Shown here piece after piece: positions 11,987 through 21,071 of a stretch of 64,000 nt of DNA. The notes under the pieces are model-generated. The model was not told where the DNA came from, did no database searches, and saw only the letters and a list, made by a program, of their open reading frames with translations. The position numbers and the translations under genes were made by a program. The stretch covers positions 1 to 64,000 of the forward strand of contig NZ_JSBW02000027.1 of assembly GCF_000772705.2 (NCBI RefSeq), given 5' to 3'. Origin of the DNA: Xanthomonas vasicola (GTDB lineage: Bacteria; Pseudomonadota; Gammaproteobacteria; Xanthomonadales; Xanthomonadaceae). The first letter of the stretch is position 1. Each line of letters begins with the position of its first letter.

Positions 11987-14900
11987 TCATGCCGCACCCG
12001 CCAAACGTGCGGCTTCTTCCAGGTCCACGCTGACCAGGCGGCTGACGCCCGGCTCGCGCATGGTCACGCCGGAGAGCTGACGCGCGGCTTCCATCGTGGC
12101 CTTGTTGTGGCTGACGAACAGGAACTGCACCTTCTCGCTCATCTCGCGCACCATGTTGGCCAGTCGGCCGACATTGGCTTCGTCCAGCGGCGCGTCCACC
12201 TCGTCGAGCAGGCAGAACGGCGCAGGGTTGAGCTGGAAGATCGCAAACACCAGCGCCACCGCGGTCATCGCCTTCTCGCCGCCGGAGAGCAGCGAAATGC
12301 TCGACACGCGCTTGCCCGGCGGACGCGCCATGATGGTCACGCCGGTGTCGAGCAGGTCTTCGCCAGTGAGCTCCAGATACGCATGCCCGCCGCCGAACAG
12401 CCGCGGATACAACGCCTGCACGCCTGAGTTGACGCGGTCGAAGGTGTCCTTGAAACGGCCGCGGGTTTCGCGGTCGATCTTGCGGATGGCTTCTTCCAGC
12501 GTTTCCAGCGCGGTATTGAGGTCCAGGTTCTGCGCGTCCAGATATTCGGAGCGCTGCGCGGCCTCGCCGTATTCCTGGATGGCGGCCAGGTTGACCGGCT
12601 CCAGGCGCCGCATGCGCCCGTCGATCTGGCCGACGGTTGCTTCCCATTCGGCAGGGTTGGCCGACTCGGGCAACCCGTTGACCACGTCTTCAAGCACGAA
12701 ACCGGCTTTGACTACCGCTGCCGCCAACTGCTCGGCGTTGAGCACCAGCGCCTGTTGATCGAGCTTGCGCTGCGAAATGCGTTCGCGCTGCGCCAGCGCC
12801 TGTTCGTCGCGCTGCTGACGGGTTTGTTCGAAGCTGCGTAGCTCGCTGTCGATGCTGTCGAGCATGGTGCGCGCTTCGCCCAGCGCGCGTTCGGTGCGCA
12901 CGCGCTCGCTCAAGGCGGCTTGATGTTCGTGCTCCAGCGTTTCCACCGGCGAATCGCCTTCACTGAGCTGTGCGACAAGGTCTTCCAGGCGCGTGTCGAG
13001 CTGGCCGCGCTGGCTGTCCATGCGCTCCAGCGTCTGGCTCAGGGACGCAATCTGGGTACGTTGCGACTCCAGCGTCAGCGCCAGTGCATGCATCGCATCG
13101 CGCACGCCGCGTGCGGCATCGCGCGCTTGATCGCGTGCATCGGTGAGCTGACGACGCTCGCTTTCCAGCGCTTCGCGCGTGCCCTGCAGATCGCCCATCA
13201 AGGTGACCGCATCTTCGAGCTTGGCGCGCGCCTCGCGTGCCTGTTCGCGGCTGGTGTCCAGGGTTTCCAGCAGCTGCGACAGCTCGGTTTCGATGCGCTC
13301 GATGCGCGTGCGCGCCGCATCCACCTTGCCTTGCTGACTCTGCAATTGCCCAGCCAGTTCGGAGACGCTGCGATGCGCCATGTACAGCTGGCGCTGTGCG
13401 TCCTCGCGTTGCTGCTCGGCCGCCAGCAGTTGTTCGCGGAAACTGGCGAGCTGATGCTCCAGTTCGGCTTCGCGCTCCTGCAAGGTTTCGATCTGCGTGC
13501 GCAACTCCTGAATCTCGCGCTCGCGCAGCAGCGCGCCCTGCTTGGCCGCGCCGGAGCGTGAGACGCGCACCCAGCCCTCGCCCAGCCGCTCACCACTGCG
13601 GGTGATGACGGAATCGCCTTCGGGCAGGCTGCGTTGCAGAGTACGCGCGGCGTCCAGATCCTCAGCGGTGTGCAAGCGCGCGAGCAGGCGACGGATCGCG
13701 ATCGGCCCCTGCACCTTGGCGGCCAACGAGGTCGGCGCGAAGCTCGCGTCATCCGTCGCGCTGGACACCAGCGCGATGCGGCCGTCGCCTAATTCACCCA
13801 GCGCATCGACCAGTTGCTCCGGCGCATCCACCAGCACGCCTTCGATCAACTGCCCCAAGGCGCCTTCAACTGCATTTTCCCAGCCGCTTTCCACGCTGAT
13901 GCGCTCGCCGACGCGCGCTGCCGAATCCAACCCGCGCGACTTCAGCCATGCCACTGCGGCGCCCTGCTCCTGACCGAGTGCGGCTTGCTGCAAGGTTTCC
14001 AGCGACGATAGCCGGCCACGCGCAGCCTGTGCCTGCTTGCGCACGTCGGCCAGCTCGCCCTGGCTGGCACGCTGCTGTTCCTGCAGCCCGCCGAGCGCGT
14101 GCTTGCGCGCCTCGACCTGCTCGGTCAATCCATCCAACGAGGTCTTCTGCGTTTCATGGCGCAGTTCGATCTGCTCGAACGCCTCGGCCAACGCATCCAG
14201 GTCCAGCCCGGCACGTTCGTTGACCAACGCTTCGCGGCGACGATCGGCTTCCAGCGCCTGGCGGTCCAAGTAATCGACGCGCGTGCGCTCCACTTCGCCG
14301 GCGCGCGAGGCTTCGCCGGTATCGCGGTTATGCGTCTCCCAACGTTGCTGCCAGTCGGCCAGCCGCGCTTCGGCTTCACGCAGCGACTCCTGGCGGAATT
14401 CGTGGTCTTCGCGCAGTTGTTCCAGTTGCGGCTCGGCAGCGGCCACCGCTTCGCGCAGCACACTCAATTTGGCCGAGTCGCCGCTGATGTGCTGGGTCAA
14501 TTCCTGCAGCTGGCTCTGCGCCTCATCGCGCGCCTTGTGCAAGCGATGCGAGAGTTCGCGCTGATGCTGGATCTGCTGCTCGATGCGCGCCAACGCACCA
14601 CCGACCTGGTAGACATCGGCCTGCGCCTTGGCCACCGCTTCGGCGGCCTCTTCGCGGCGCACGCGGCCGGTCTCGATACGCGCTTCGGCATCGCGTTGTT
14701 CGGCGATAAATTGCTGCAGGCGGGTCTCTTCCTGATTCAACTTTTCGCGCAGGCCCTGTAGCTGTCCATCCAGGCCGCGGTATTCCAGCGCCTTCCACTC
14801 GGCATCCTTGATCCGGCGCTCTTCCTGCAACGCTTGGTACTGCTCGGCCTGCCGCGCCTGGCGCTGCAGATGCGCCAGCTGCTTGGTGATTTCTTCGCGC

Positions 14901-15490
14901 AGGTCGCCCAGGCGGTCGAGGTTTTCGCGAGTATGCCGAATACGCGTTTCGGTTTCCTTGCGGCGTTCCTTGTACTTGGAAATGCCGGCGGCTTCTTCCA
15001 GATACACGCGCAGATCTTCCGGGCGCGCTTCGATGATCTGGCTGATCATGCCCTGCTCGATGATCGAGTAGCTGCGCGGCCCCAGACCGGTGCCTAAAAA
15101 CAGATCGGTAATATCGCGGCGGCGGCACTTGGTGCCGTTGAGGTAGTACGCACTGGTGCCATCGCGGCTGACCAGGCGCCTGACCGAGATCTCGTTGAAC
15201 GAGGCGAACTCACCGCTGATGGTGTGATCGGAATTGTCGAAGATCAGCTCCACCGTCGCCTGCGACACCGGCTTGCGCGCCGAAGAGCCGGAGAAGATCA
15301 CGTCGGTCAGCGAGTCGCCGCGCAGGCGGCTGGCCGAGCTTTCGCCCATCACCCAGCGCACCGCATCGATGATGTTGGACTTGCCGCAACCATTGGGGCC
15401 GACGATGCCGGTCATATTGGTGGGCAGGTGCAACGTGGTCGGGTCGACGAACGACTTGAAACCGGACAGCTTGATCGTAGACAGGCGCAT
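11987..15490 (-). CDS. smc: Chromosome segregation ATPase SMC
   Basis: SMC forms a ring-shaped dimer with ScpA and ScpB that organises and segregates the chromosome. The 1167-residue protein has an N-terminal Walker A (GPNGCGKSN, residues 31-39), two long coiled-coil arms around a hinge at about 500-650, and a C-terminal ATPase half with the signature LSGGEKAMTAVAL and Walker B FCLLDEVDAPLDEANV. The ATG at 15490 is chosen because family members begin at the sequence MRLSTIKLSGFKSF; the frame is open further upstream but that part is unrelated. It is followed by zipA. Confidence 0.97.
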   Translation of the reverse strand: MRLSTIKLSGFKSFVDPTTLHLPTNMTGIVGPNGCGKSNIIDAVRWVMGESSASRLRGDSLTDVIFSGSSARKPVSQATVELIFDNSDHTISGEFASFNEISVRRLVSRDGTSAYYLNGTKCRRRDITDLFLGTGLGPRSYSIIEQGMISQIIEARPEDLRVYLEEAAGISKYKERRKETETRIRHTRENLDRLGDLREEITKQLAHLQRQARQAEQYQALQEERRIKDAEWKALEYRGLDGQLQGLREKLNQEETRLQQFIAEQRDAEARIETGRVRREEAAEAVAKAQADVYQVGGALARIEQQIQHQRELSHRLHKARDEAQSQLQELTQHISGDSAKLSVLREAVAAAEPQLEQLREDHEFRQESLREAEARLADWQQRWETHNRDTGEASRAGEVERTRVDYLDRQALEADRRREALVNERAGLDLDALAEAFEQIELRHETQKTSLDGLTEQVEARKHALGGLQEQQRASQGELADVRKQAQAARGRLSSLETLQQAALGQEQGAAVAWLKSRGLDSAARVGERISVESGWENAVEGALGQLIEGVLVDAPEQLVDALGELGDGRIALVSSATDDASFAPTSLAAKVQGPIAIRRLLARLHTAEDLDAARTLQRSLPEGDSVITRSGERLGEGWVRVSRSGAAKQGALLREREIQELRTQIETLQEREAELEHQLASFREQLLAAEQQREDAQRQLYMAHRSVSELAGQLQSQQGKVDAARTRIERIETELSQLLETLDTSREQAREARAKLEDAVTLMGDLQGTREALESERRQLTDARDQARDAARGVRDAMHALALTLESQRTQIASLSQTLERMDSQRGQLDTRLEDLVAQLSEGDSPVETLEHEHQAALSERVRTERALGEARTMLDSIDSELRSFEQTRQQRDEQALAQRERISQRKLDQQALVLNAEQLAAAVVKAGFVLEDVVNGLPESANPAEWEATVGQIDGRMRRLEPVNLAAIQEYGEAAQRSEYLDAQNLDLNTALETLEEAIRKIDRETRGRFKDTFDRVNSGVQALYPRLFGGGHAYLELTGEDLLDTGVTIMARPPGKRVSSISLLSGGEKAMTAVALVFAIFQLNPAPFCLLDEVDAPLDEANVGRLANMVREMSEKVQFLFVSHNKATMEAARQLSGVTMREPGVSRLVSVDLEEAARLAGAA

Positions 15491-15648
15491 GGGGACTGGA
15501 GATTCCGGGCACCGCGCGGACCAAGCCGGCAGGCGCTTTATTCCTGTGAAGCCAGCGCCCAAGCCCTTGATCCATAAGATCTGCGGGCCGTGGAACCGGC
15601 AATGGGGCATGAGTATAACGGGCATGCCAGCACTGGCGGCGGCGCCCC

Positions 15649-15680
15649 AAAAACGAAGGGCGCCTAACAAGGCGCCCTTC
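15649..15680 (-). terminator. Rho-independent terminator of the rpsF-rpsR-rplI operon
   Basis: A perfect 10-bp stem (GAAGGGCGCC / GGCGCCCTTC, arms 15655-15664 and 15671-15680) is followed on the minus strand by GTTTTTGG. It lies 22 bp beyond the rplI stop. Confidence 0.92.
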
Positions 15681-15701
15681 GGATGACACATGCGGCTTGG
15701 A

Positions 15702-16151
15702 TCAGGCGTCGGATTCGACGATGACCTTGACCGTGGTTTCCACGTCTGCGTGCAGGTGCAGCACAACGTCGTACTCGCCGACATTGCGGAATGCGCCTTC
15801 GCCCAGGATCACTTCGCTCTTTTCCAGCGGCAGGCCGGCGGCGGTGAACGCCTCGGCGATGTCGCGCGGGCCAACCGAGCCGTACAGCTTGCCTTCGGTC
15901 GACGCGTGCGCACCGATGGTGACGCTGGCGCCTTCGAACTTGGTGGCGCGGCTCTGTGCGTCGGCAAGGATGCTGTTGGCCTTGGCTTCGTACTCGGCGC
16001 GCTTGGTTTCGAACGCTTCGACGTTCGCAGCGGTGGCCGGCACGGCCTTGCCCTGCGGCACGAGGAAGTTACGGCCGTAGCCCGGCTTGACACTGACCTT
16101 GTCGCCCAGGTTGCCCAGGTTGGTCACTTTCTGCAGAAGAATCAGATCCAT
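15702..16151 (-). CDS. rplI: 50S ribosomal protein bL9
   Basis: bL9 binds domain V of 23S rRNA near the L1 stalk and affects frame maintenance. The 149-residue product has the signature N-terminal domain (MDLILLQKV ... [19 protein letters not shown]), the long connecting helix and the C-terminal domain. It is the last gene of the rpsF-rpsR-rplI operon, separated from rpsR by an unusually long gap of 229 bp with repeats and hairpins. Confidence 0.98.
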   Translation of the reverse strand: MDLILLQKVTNLGNLGDKVSVKPGYGRNFLVPQGKAVPATAANVEAFETKRAEYEAKANSILADAQSRATKFEGASVTIGAHASTEGKLYGSVGPRDIAEAFTAAGLPLEKSEVILGEGAFRNVGEYDVVLHLHADVETTVKVIVESDA

Positions 16152-16216
16152 GGTGGTGCTCCGTTATTCGTTAGCGCCTGCATGTGGCGGGCGCAACGGG
16201 TGCTGTCCGAAAAGAC

Positions 16217-16245
16217 GGGATTCGGGAATCGGGATTTGGGAATCG
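16217..16245 (+). repeat. Heptamer array, four 7-bp units
   Basis: Four consecutive units read GGGATTC, GGGAATC, GGGATTT and GGGAATC. They lie between rpsR and rplI, within the untranslated part of the ribosomal protein transcript. The same unit family recurs at 32409, 32579, 45801, 58091 and 58279. Confidence 0.85.
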
Positions 16246-16300
16246 CAAGAGCACGATCAACACCGCATCTCCAATCACCAGGCGTCTATCAATTTAATCA

Positions 16301-16378
16301 CCCGCACATGGATGTGCGGGCTTCTGTGAGGGACTCACACAAAGCCTTGCGGGCCTTTGTGAGGGAGTCACATCAACG
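16301..16378 (-). promoter_or_regulatory. Hairpin and duplicated 15-mers between rpsR and rplI
   Basis: A 9-bp perfect stem (CCCGCACAT-GG-ATGTGCGGG, 16301-16320) is followed by two similar 15-mers, TGTGAGGGACTCACA and TGTGAGGGAGTCACA, about 28 bp apart, each able to form a small hairpin. They sit directly beyond the rpsR stop on the transcribed strand. On the minus strand the large hairpin is followed by TGATTAAATT, so partial termination or RNA processing between rpsR and rplI is possible. Confidence 0.5.
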
Positions 16379-16380
16379 AC

Positions 16381-16611
16381 TTAAACGTCGTGGTTGTCCG
16401 TGTACGGGATCAGCGCCAGAAAACGCGAGCGCTTGACGGCCGTCGCCAGCTGACGCTGATACTTGGACTTGGTACCGGTCACGCGGCTCGGCACGATCTT
16501 GCCGTTCTCGGTGAGGTACTGGCGCAGGGTGTTGAGATCCTTGTAATCGATCTCTTTGACGCCCTCGGCGGTGAACTTGCAGAACTTGCGACGACGGAAG
16601 AACTTGGACAT
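16381..16611 (-). CDS. rpsR: 30S ribosomal protein bS18
   Basis: bS18 forms a heterodimer with bS6 on the 30S platform. The 76-residue product shows the family core ([44 protein letters not shown]). It starts 11 bp after the rpsF stop. Confidence 0.98.
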   Translation of the reverse strand: MSKFFRRRKFCKFTAEGVKEIDYKDLNTLRQYLTENGKIVPSRVTGTKSKYQRQLATAVKRSRFLALIPYTDNHDV

Positions 16612-16622
16612 GACAGCGCTCC

Positions 16623-17054
16623 TTAAGCGGCTTCGGCGTTGTCGCCGTCGGTATCGGTGGCAGCGGGGGCATCGCCCTCTTCATCGTCACGACGACGACG
16701 CTCGCTACGCTCGGGCTTGTCGCCCTTCTCGTCCTTGCTCTTCATGATCAGCGACTGCTCGGTGTCCGGGCCATCGCGCTTGACGACTAGGTGACGCAGC
16801 ACCGCATCGTTGAAGCGGAAGCTTTCCACCAGCTCGCTCAGCACGGCCTGGTCGACTTCGATGTTGAGCAGCACGTAGTGCGCCTTCACCAGGTTCTGGA
16901 TCGGGTAGGCCAGCTGACGGCGGCCCCAGTCTTCCAGACGATGGATGGTGCCGTTACCGCCCTCGATCAGCGACTTGTAGCGCTCGATCATGGCCGGGAC
17001 CTGCTCGCTCTGGTCCGGATGAACCAGGAACACGACTTCGTAATGACGACTCAT
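16623..17054 (-). CDS. rpsF: 30S ribosomal protein bS6
   Basis: bS6 pairs with bS18 in the 30S subunit. Residues 1-100 form the S6 fold ([20 protein letters not shown] ... [20 protein letters not shown]). The remaining tail of about 40 residues is rich in E, D and R, a position where E. coli S6 receives added glutamates. First gene of the operon, with a candidate autoregulatory leader just upstream. Confidence 0.98.
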   Translation of the reverse strand: MSRHYEVVFLVHPDQSEQVPAMIERYKSLIEGGNGTIHRLEDWGRRQLAYPIQNLVKAHYVLLNIEVDQAVLSELVESFRFNDAVLRHLVVKRDGPDTEQSLIMKSKDEKGDKPERSERRRRDDEEGDAPAATDTDGDNAEAA

Positions 17055-17063
17055 GTTGTTTTA

Positions 17064-17109
17064 CCTTTCGGATGTGGCCACGTGGGCCGGACAGCTCCCC
17101 GGACATCCG
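17064..17109 (-). promoter_or_regulatory. Candidate S6:S18 autoregulatory leader of rpsF
   Basis: On the minus strand a 7-bp closing stem, CGGATGT (17103-17109) with ACATCCG (17069-17075), brackets an inner hairpin-forming stretch. The 5' arm is immediately followed by CCG, the trinucleotide that is bulged in the known S6:S18-binding mRNA motif. The AAAGG ribosome binding site begins directly after the 3' arm. Position, closing stem and CCG fit that motif; the inner pairing was not computed. Confidence 0.55.
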
Positions 17110-17220
17110 CGCAAGCGGCCGGTGGAGCAAGGGTTCCCACCCGGAACCGGGCAGGAAGCAAGAAATTATGGCAGTTCAGGCGGTTAGCCGCAACTGACCG
17201 AGCAGGGGGAGACTTTCAAT

Positions 17221-17378
17221 GCCCTCTCCTGCGGGAGAGGGGTGGGGGTGAGGGTACGGGGCAAAGCCACGCATGTCGTTCTCGTTCAACACGCGAGGCT
17301 TCGCGCCGCACCATCATCCGCGTCTACGGGGCACCTTCTCCCCCATGACGGAGGACAATGTCCCGCAGGGAGAAGGGA
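17221..17378 (+). repeat. Dispersed ~155-bp intergenic repeat, copy 2
   Basis: It starts with the palindrome CCCTCTCCTGCGGGAGAGGG, continues with TGGGGGTGAGGG and a GAGGCTTCGC block, and ends with CACCTTCTCCC and GGAGAAGGGA. It is the inverted homologue of 10648-10801. It lies between rpsF and the IscA-type gene, which face the same way. Confidence 0.7.
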
Positions 17379-17396
17379 TAGCGCGCGCTGGCGGGC

Positions 17397-17735
17397 TCAG
17401 CGATGCTCGTCCGCCGTGGTAAAGCTCTCCCCGCAGCCGCATTCGGCGGTCGCGTTGGGATTACTGAAGGTAAACGTCTCGCTGAGGCCGTGCTTGCCGA
17501 AGTCGATGCAGGTGCCATCCACCAGCGGCAGGCTGGTGGGGTCGACGAAGATGCGCACCCCGCCCTGTTCGAATACCGCGTCGTCGTCGCGCGCCTCGCG
17601 CGCCAGGTCGGTGACATGGCCCCAGCCGGAACAACCGGTCTTGGTCACGCCAAAGCGCAGACCCAACGCACCCGGGGTCTGCTGCACGAAACGCTGCACG
17701 CGCTCCAGCGCGGCGGGGGTGAGGCTGACGGCCAT
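17397..17735 (-). CDS. IscA/SufA/ErpA-type iron-sulfur carrier
   Basis: A-type carriers hold and deliver Fe-S clusters or iron to target proteins. The 112-residue product has the HesB-like fold with the three ligand cysteines, one in TKTGCSGWG and two in ECGCGESF. The ATG at 17735 (GGAG upstream) is used because the open frame before it does not resemble the family. No isc or suf genes are adjacent, so which A-type carrier it is cannot be fixed. A TATACT hexamer at 17762-17767 on the minus strand could be its -10. Confidence 0.9.
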   Translation of the reverse strand: MAVSLTPAALERVQRFVQQTPGALGLRFGVTKTGCSGWGHVTDLAREARDDDAVFEQGGVRIFVDPTSLPLVDGTCIDFGKHGLSETFTFSNPNATAECGCGESFTTADEHR

Positions 17736-17939
17736 GGGGGCACTCCAAAACAGTGGTGGCAAGTATAACGAGGCCGCAACGACCCGGCGCAATGCTGAGC
17801 GGCGGCGTCTGCAACAGATGGGGGCAGCACGCGCCTGCGACAAGCGCAGCCGTCGGCAACCTGTTCAGGCGCTCGCGCCGGCGCAGTCGCAGCCAGTAAA
17901 CTCGCAGACCATTCAAGGTCGCTACGGCGAGGAACAGTC

Positions 17940-19334
17940 ATGACGGTGGTCAGCGTTGAACATGCGCTTGCGGGGAAGCTCCCCGACGGCGGCGAAGTCA
18001 CGGTACGGGGGTGGGTGCGCACATTGCGCGGATCTGCCGGGCTGGCCTTCATCAACGTAACCGACGGCTCGTGCTTCGCTCCGATCCAGGTAGTGGCCAA
18101 CGATACGCTGCCCAATTTCGATGAGGTCAAGCGCCTGACCAGCGGCTGCTCGCTGATCGCCAAGGGTGTGTTGGTGAAGTCGCAGGGCAAGGGCCAGTCG
18201 TTCGAGATCCAGGCCAGCGGTGTGGAGATTGTCGGTTGGGTCGAAGACCCGCTGACCTATCCGATCCAGCCCAAACCGATGTCGCCGGAGTTCCTGCGCG
18301 AAGTGGCGCATCTGCGTCCGCGCACCAACCTGTTCGGTGCGGTCACCCGCATCCGCAACTGTCTGGCGCAGGCGGTGCACCGCTTCTTCCATCAGAACGG
18401 CTTCAACTGGATCAGCACACCGATCATCACCACCTCCGACGCCGAAGGCGCCGGGCAGATGTTCCGTGTTTCCACGCTGGACATGGTCAACCTGCCGCGC
18501 GATGGCAGCGGCAATGTGGATTTCAGCCGCGATTTCTTCGGCAAGGAAACCTTCCTGACTGTGTCCGGCCAGCTCAATGTGGAGGCGTACTGCCTGGCGC
18601 TGAGCAAGGTCTACACCTTCGGCCCGACCTTCCGTGCCGAAAACAGCCACACCACACGCCATCTGGCCGAGTTCTGGATGATTGAGCCGGAAATCGCCTT
18701 CGCCGATCTTGCCGAAGACGCGCGTCTGGCCGAGCAGTTCCTCAAGTACCTGTTCCGTGCAGTGCTCGAAGAGCGTGGCGACGACCTGGCGTTCCTGGCC
18801 GAGCGCGTGGACAAGAACGCAATCGCCAAGCTCGAAGCGTTCATCAATGCACCGTTCGAGCAGATCGACTACACCGACGCAGTGAAGTTGCTGCAGAACT
18901 CCGGCAAGAAATTCGATTTTCCGGTGGAATGGGGCCTGGACCTGCAGACCGAGCACGAGCGCTGGTTGACCGAAGAACACATCGGCCGCCCAGTGGTGGT
19001 GACCAACTATCCCGAGCACATCAAAGCGTTCTATATGCGCTTGAACGACGACGGCAAGACCGTTGCGGCGATGGACGTGCTGGCGCCGGGCATCGGCGAA
19101 ATCATCGGCGGCAGCCAGCGCGAAGAGCGCCTGGACGTGCTCGACGCGCGCATGGCGCAGTTTGGCCTGGATAAGGAGCACTACAGCTGGTACCGCGACT
19201 TCCGTCGTTACGGCTCGGTGCCGCATGCCGGCTTCGGCCTGGGCTTCGAGCGTTTGGTGGTGTACGTGTGCGGGCTGAGCAACATCCGCGACGCGATCCC
19301 CTACCCGCGCGCGCCGGGCAGCGCGGAGTTCTGA
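17940..19334 (+). CDS. asnS: Asparagine--tRNA ligase
   Basis: Class IIb synthetase that charges tRNA-Asn with asparagine. The 464-residue protein has an N-terminal OB-fold anticodon-binding domain (about 1-100; [11 protein letters not shown]) and a class II core with motif 2 ([21 protein letters not shown] region) and motif 3 ([15 protein letters not shown]). The ATG at 17940 has GAGGAA 6 bp upstream. It is divergent from the iron-sulfur carrier gene and is followed after one base by a chain of small genes. Confidence 0.98.
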   Translation: MTVVSVEHALAGKLPDGGEVTVRGWVRTLRGSAGLAFINVTDGSCFAPIQVVANDTLPNFDEVKRLTSGCSLIAKGVLVKSQGKGQSFEIQASGVEIVGWVEDPLTYPIQPKPMSPEFLREVAHLRPRTNLFGAVTRIRNCLAQAVHRFFHQNGFNWISTPIITTSDAEGAGQMFRVSTLDMVNLPRDGSGNVDFSRDFFGKETFLTVSGQLNVEAYCLALSKVYTFGPTFRAENSHTTRHLAEFWMIEPEIAFADLAEDARLAEQFLKYLFRAVLEERGDDLAFLAERVDKNAIAKLEAFINAPFEQIDYTDAVKLLQNSGKKFDFPVEWGLDLQTEHERWLTEEHIGRPVVVTNYPEHIKAFYMRLNDDGKTVAAMDVLAPGIGEIIGGSQREERLDVLDARMAQFGLDKEHYSWYRDFRRYGSVPHAGFGLGFERLVVYVCGLSNIRDAIPYPRAPGSAEF

Positions 19335-19335
19335 G

Positions 19336-19713
19336 GTGACGGATGCGGCGGCCACGGTCACCATGTACCACCCGCTGGGGCAGGAGGAATACGCCTTGGT
19401 GCGCGACTCAGGCAACCGCCGCTGGCCGCCACGGTTGCCTGAGCAACCGATCTTTTACCCAGTCACCAACCAGCGCTACGCCGAGGAAATTGCGTCGCGC
19501 TGGAACGTCAAGGACAGCGGGCTTGGCTATGTTGCGCAGTTCGAGGTACGCGCAGCGTTCGTCGAACGCGATGCCATCCAAAACGTCGGCGGCGCACACC
19601 ACACCGAGTGGTGGATCCCGGCCGAAGAGTTGGATGCGTTGAATGACACTATTGCCGGCCTCAATGACATCATCGGCCAGTTCGATGCCCGGCCCACGGA
19701 GCACGAAACATGA
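19336..19713 (+). CDS. Protein like those named ADP-ribosylation/crystallin J1
   Basis: The 125-residue product resembles a small conserved family named in databases as ADP-ribosylation/crystallin J1-like; the name is from memory and its enzymatic meaning is doubtful. Recognisable phrases are YALVRDSGNRRWPPRLPEQP, IFYPVTNQRYA and HHTEWWIPAEELDALN. The GTG start one base after the asnS stop has GGAG at good spacing; an in-frame ATG at 19363 is an alternative. Its last bases overlap the next gene (ATGA). Confidence 0.75.
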   Translation: MTDAAATVTMYHPLGQEEYALVRDSGNRRWPPRLPEQPIFYPVTNQRYAEEIASRWNVKDSGLGYVAQFEVRAAFVERDAIQNVGGAHHTEWWIPAEELDALNDTIAGLNDIIGQFDARPTEHET

Positions 19714-20015
19714 CTCTGTTCTTCGCACTGTGTTTCGTCGGAGTCGCCGTCGCCGGGTTGACCGCGCTGCTGATCTTCTGGCCGCTGACCCTGGTGCACA
19801 TGCGCGACCGTCATCCGGAGGCGTTGGCCAGTTTTGGCGACCCGGCCTTCATCAGTCCCGTGGCATTGCGCTGGTTGCTGGCGCGCCGTTACCGCAGCTA
19901 CCGCGACCGTGCACTGTCCGGTCTGGCCACACCCGCCTGGCTATCGCTGCTCACCATTTTTTTCGGCCTGGGCATGGCGGCCCTGCTTGGCCTGCTTTCC
20001 AAGGTAATGCAATGA
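19710..20015 (+). CDS. Small membrane protein of unknown function
   Basis: 101 residues, not recognised. Two likely membrane helices (about 3-27 and 76-98) flank a basic, arginine-rich segment (LRWLLARRYRSYRDRALSG). ATGA overlaps with both the preceding and the following gene indicate translational coupling. Confidence 0.75.
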   Translation: MTLFFALCFVGVAVAGLTALLIFWPLTLVHMRDRHPEALASFGDPAFISPVALRWLLARRYRSYRDRALSGLATPAWLSLLTIFFGLGMAALLGLLSKVMQ

Positions 20016-20338
20016 CAACGTACGAAGACACCACGCAGGGCGCGCACGACTCCTGGTGGCTGGCCACGATCGGCCGCACCCTGATCTGGGCGCGCCTGCG
20101 CGTCAATGAAGCCGGCACCGCCGAAGTGTTGGACAGCGATGGCAAGACGCTGCCCTACGACAGCGAAGACAGCGCACGCGCGGCATTGTTCGACGCCGAG
20201 TTCGTCGCGCTGGATGGGCTGGATGAAGAAGACGCGCTGATCCGCGGCTTTTCGCTGCATGAAGTCTCGCCGCCGCAGGGCGACGACGATGCCGACCTGC
20301 GTGCGCGCATGGTGGTGAACATGGGCGGCCGCGCCTGA
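20012..20338 (+). CDS. Conserved hypothetical protein
   Basis: 108 residues, acidic, no signal peptide or membrane segment. Visible features are WLATIGRTLIWARLRV near the N-terminus and the acidic C-terminal half DALIRGFSLHEVSPPQGDDD. The ATG overlaps the stop of the membrane protein gene. Expression is probably coupled to the two genes before it. No function can be assigned. Confidence 0.75.
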   Translation: MTTYEDTTQGAHDSWWLATIGRTLIWARLRVNEAGTAEVLDSDGKTLPYDSEDSARAALFDAEFVALDGLDEEDALIRGFSLHEVSPPQGDDDADLRARMVVNMGGRA

Positions 20339-20339
20339 T

Positions 20340-20985
20340 ATGTATGCCCCGCGCGCGTTTGCGCAGACCGATCTGGCCTTGCTGGACTGGCTGTTTGCAC
20401 GCGATGCATTCGTCACCCTGATCAGCCAGGGCGACGACGGCCAACCGGCGATCTCGCATTTGCCGGTGCTGTATCAACGCGATGGGCAGGCTGTCGTGAT
20501 CGAAGGCCATTGGGCACGCCCCAATCCGCAGGCGCGCACTCCTGGCGATGCAGTGATCGTGCTGCAAGGGCCGCATGCTTACGTGTCGCCCAGCTGGTAT
20601 CTGGACAAGGAAGCGGCGGCGCGCGTGCCCACCTGGAACTACGCGGTTGCGGGTTGCGCATCTGCATGGCCGCTGCAGCCAGGTCAGCGATGAAGACGCG
20701 CTGGGTGGGTTGATCGCACGCATGCGCGCGCATTTCGAGCAGCGCGTCGGTAGCGATTGGCAGTTCGACATGGAGCGCGACAGTCATCGTAAGCAACTGC
20801 GGGGTCTGGTTGGCTTCCGCTTCGTCCCAAGCCGCATCGAATTGACCTTCAAGCTGAGTCAGAACCACCCGGCCGGCAATATCGCAGCAGTGAGCGATGC
20901 GCTGGCGCAACAGGCATCGGCCGATTCGCACGAGGTCGCCACACTGATGCGCGATGCATTGCGCGCACGCGATGGCGTAGCCTGA
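20340..20985 (+). pseudogene. paiB-like FMN-binding protein gene, frameshifted
   Basis: The two frames together encode a PaiB-type FMN-binding protein (pfam FMN_bind_2) of about 212 residues. Residues 1-107 (MYAPRAFAQTD ... VPTWNYAVA) are in one frame; the rest (HLHGRCSQVSDEDALGGLIA ... ALRARDGVA) is in another. The break coincides with a perfect tandem duplication of GGTTGCG (20645-20651 and 20652-20658). Removing one copy restores the run NYAVAHLHG expected for the family. As it stands, translation ends at 20693 after 117 residues. It may be a strain-specific mutation, a reversible slip site, or a sequencing error. Confidence 0.88.
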
Positions 20986-21071
20986 GAGCGGCGCGCCGAG
21001 AGTTTTTTCGCATCACGGTTTCAGGGCTCTTCTGCACTCCCCTCTCCCCTTGTCGCTGGAAAATTTCGCGC

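Noticed and set aside
17922..19415. A 497-codon minus-strand frame opposite asnS
   Set aside because: Antisense shadow of a complete class II synthetase gene.
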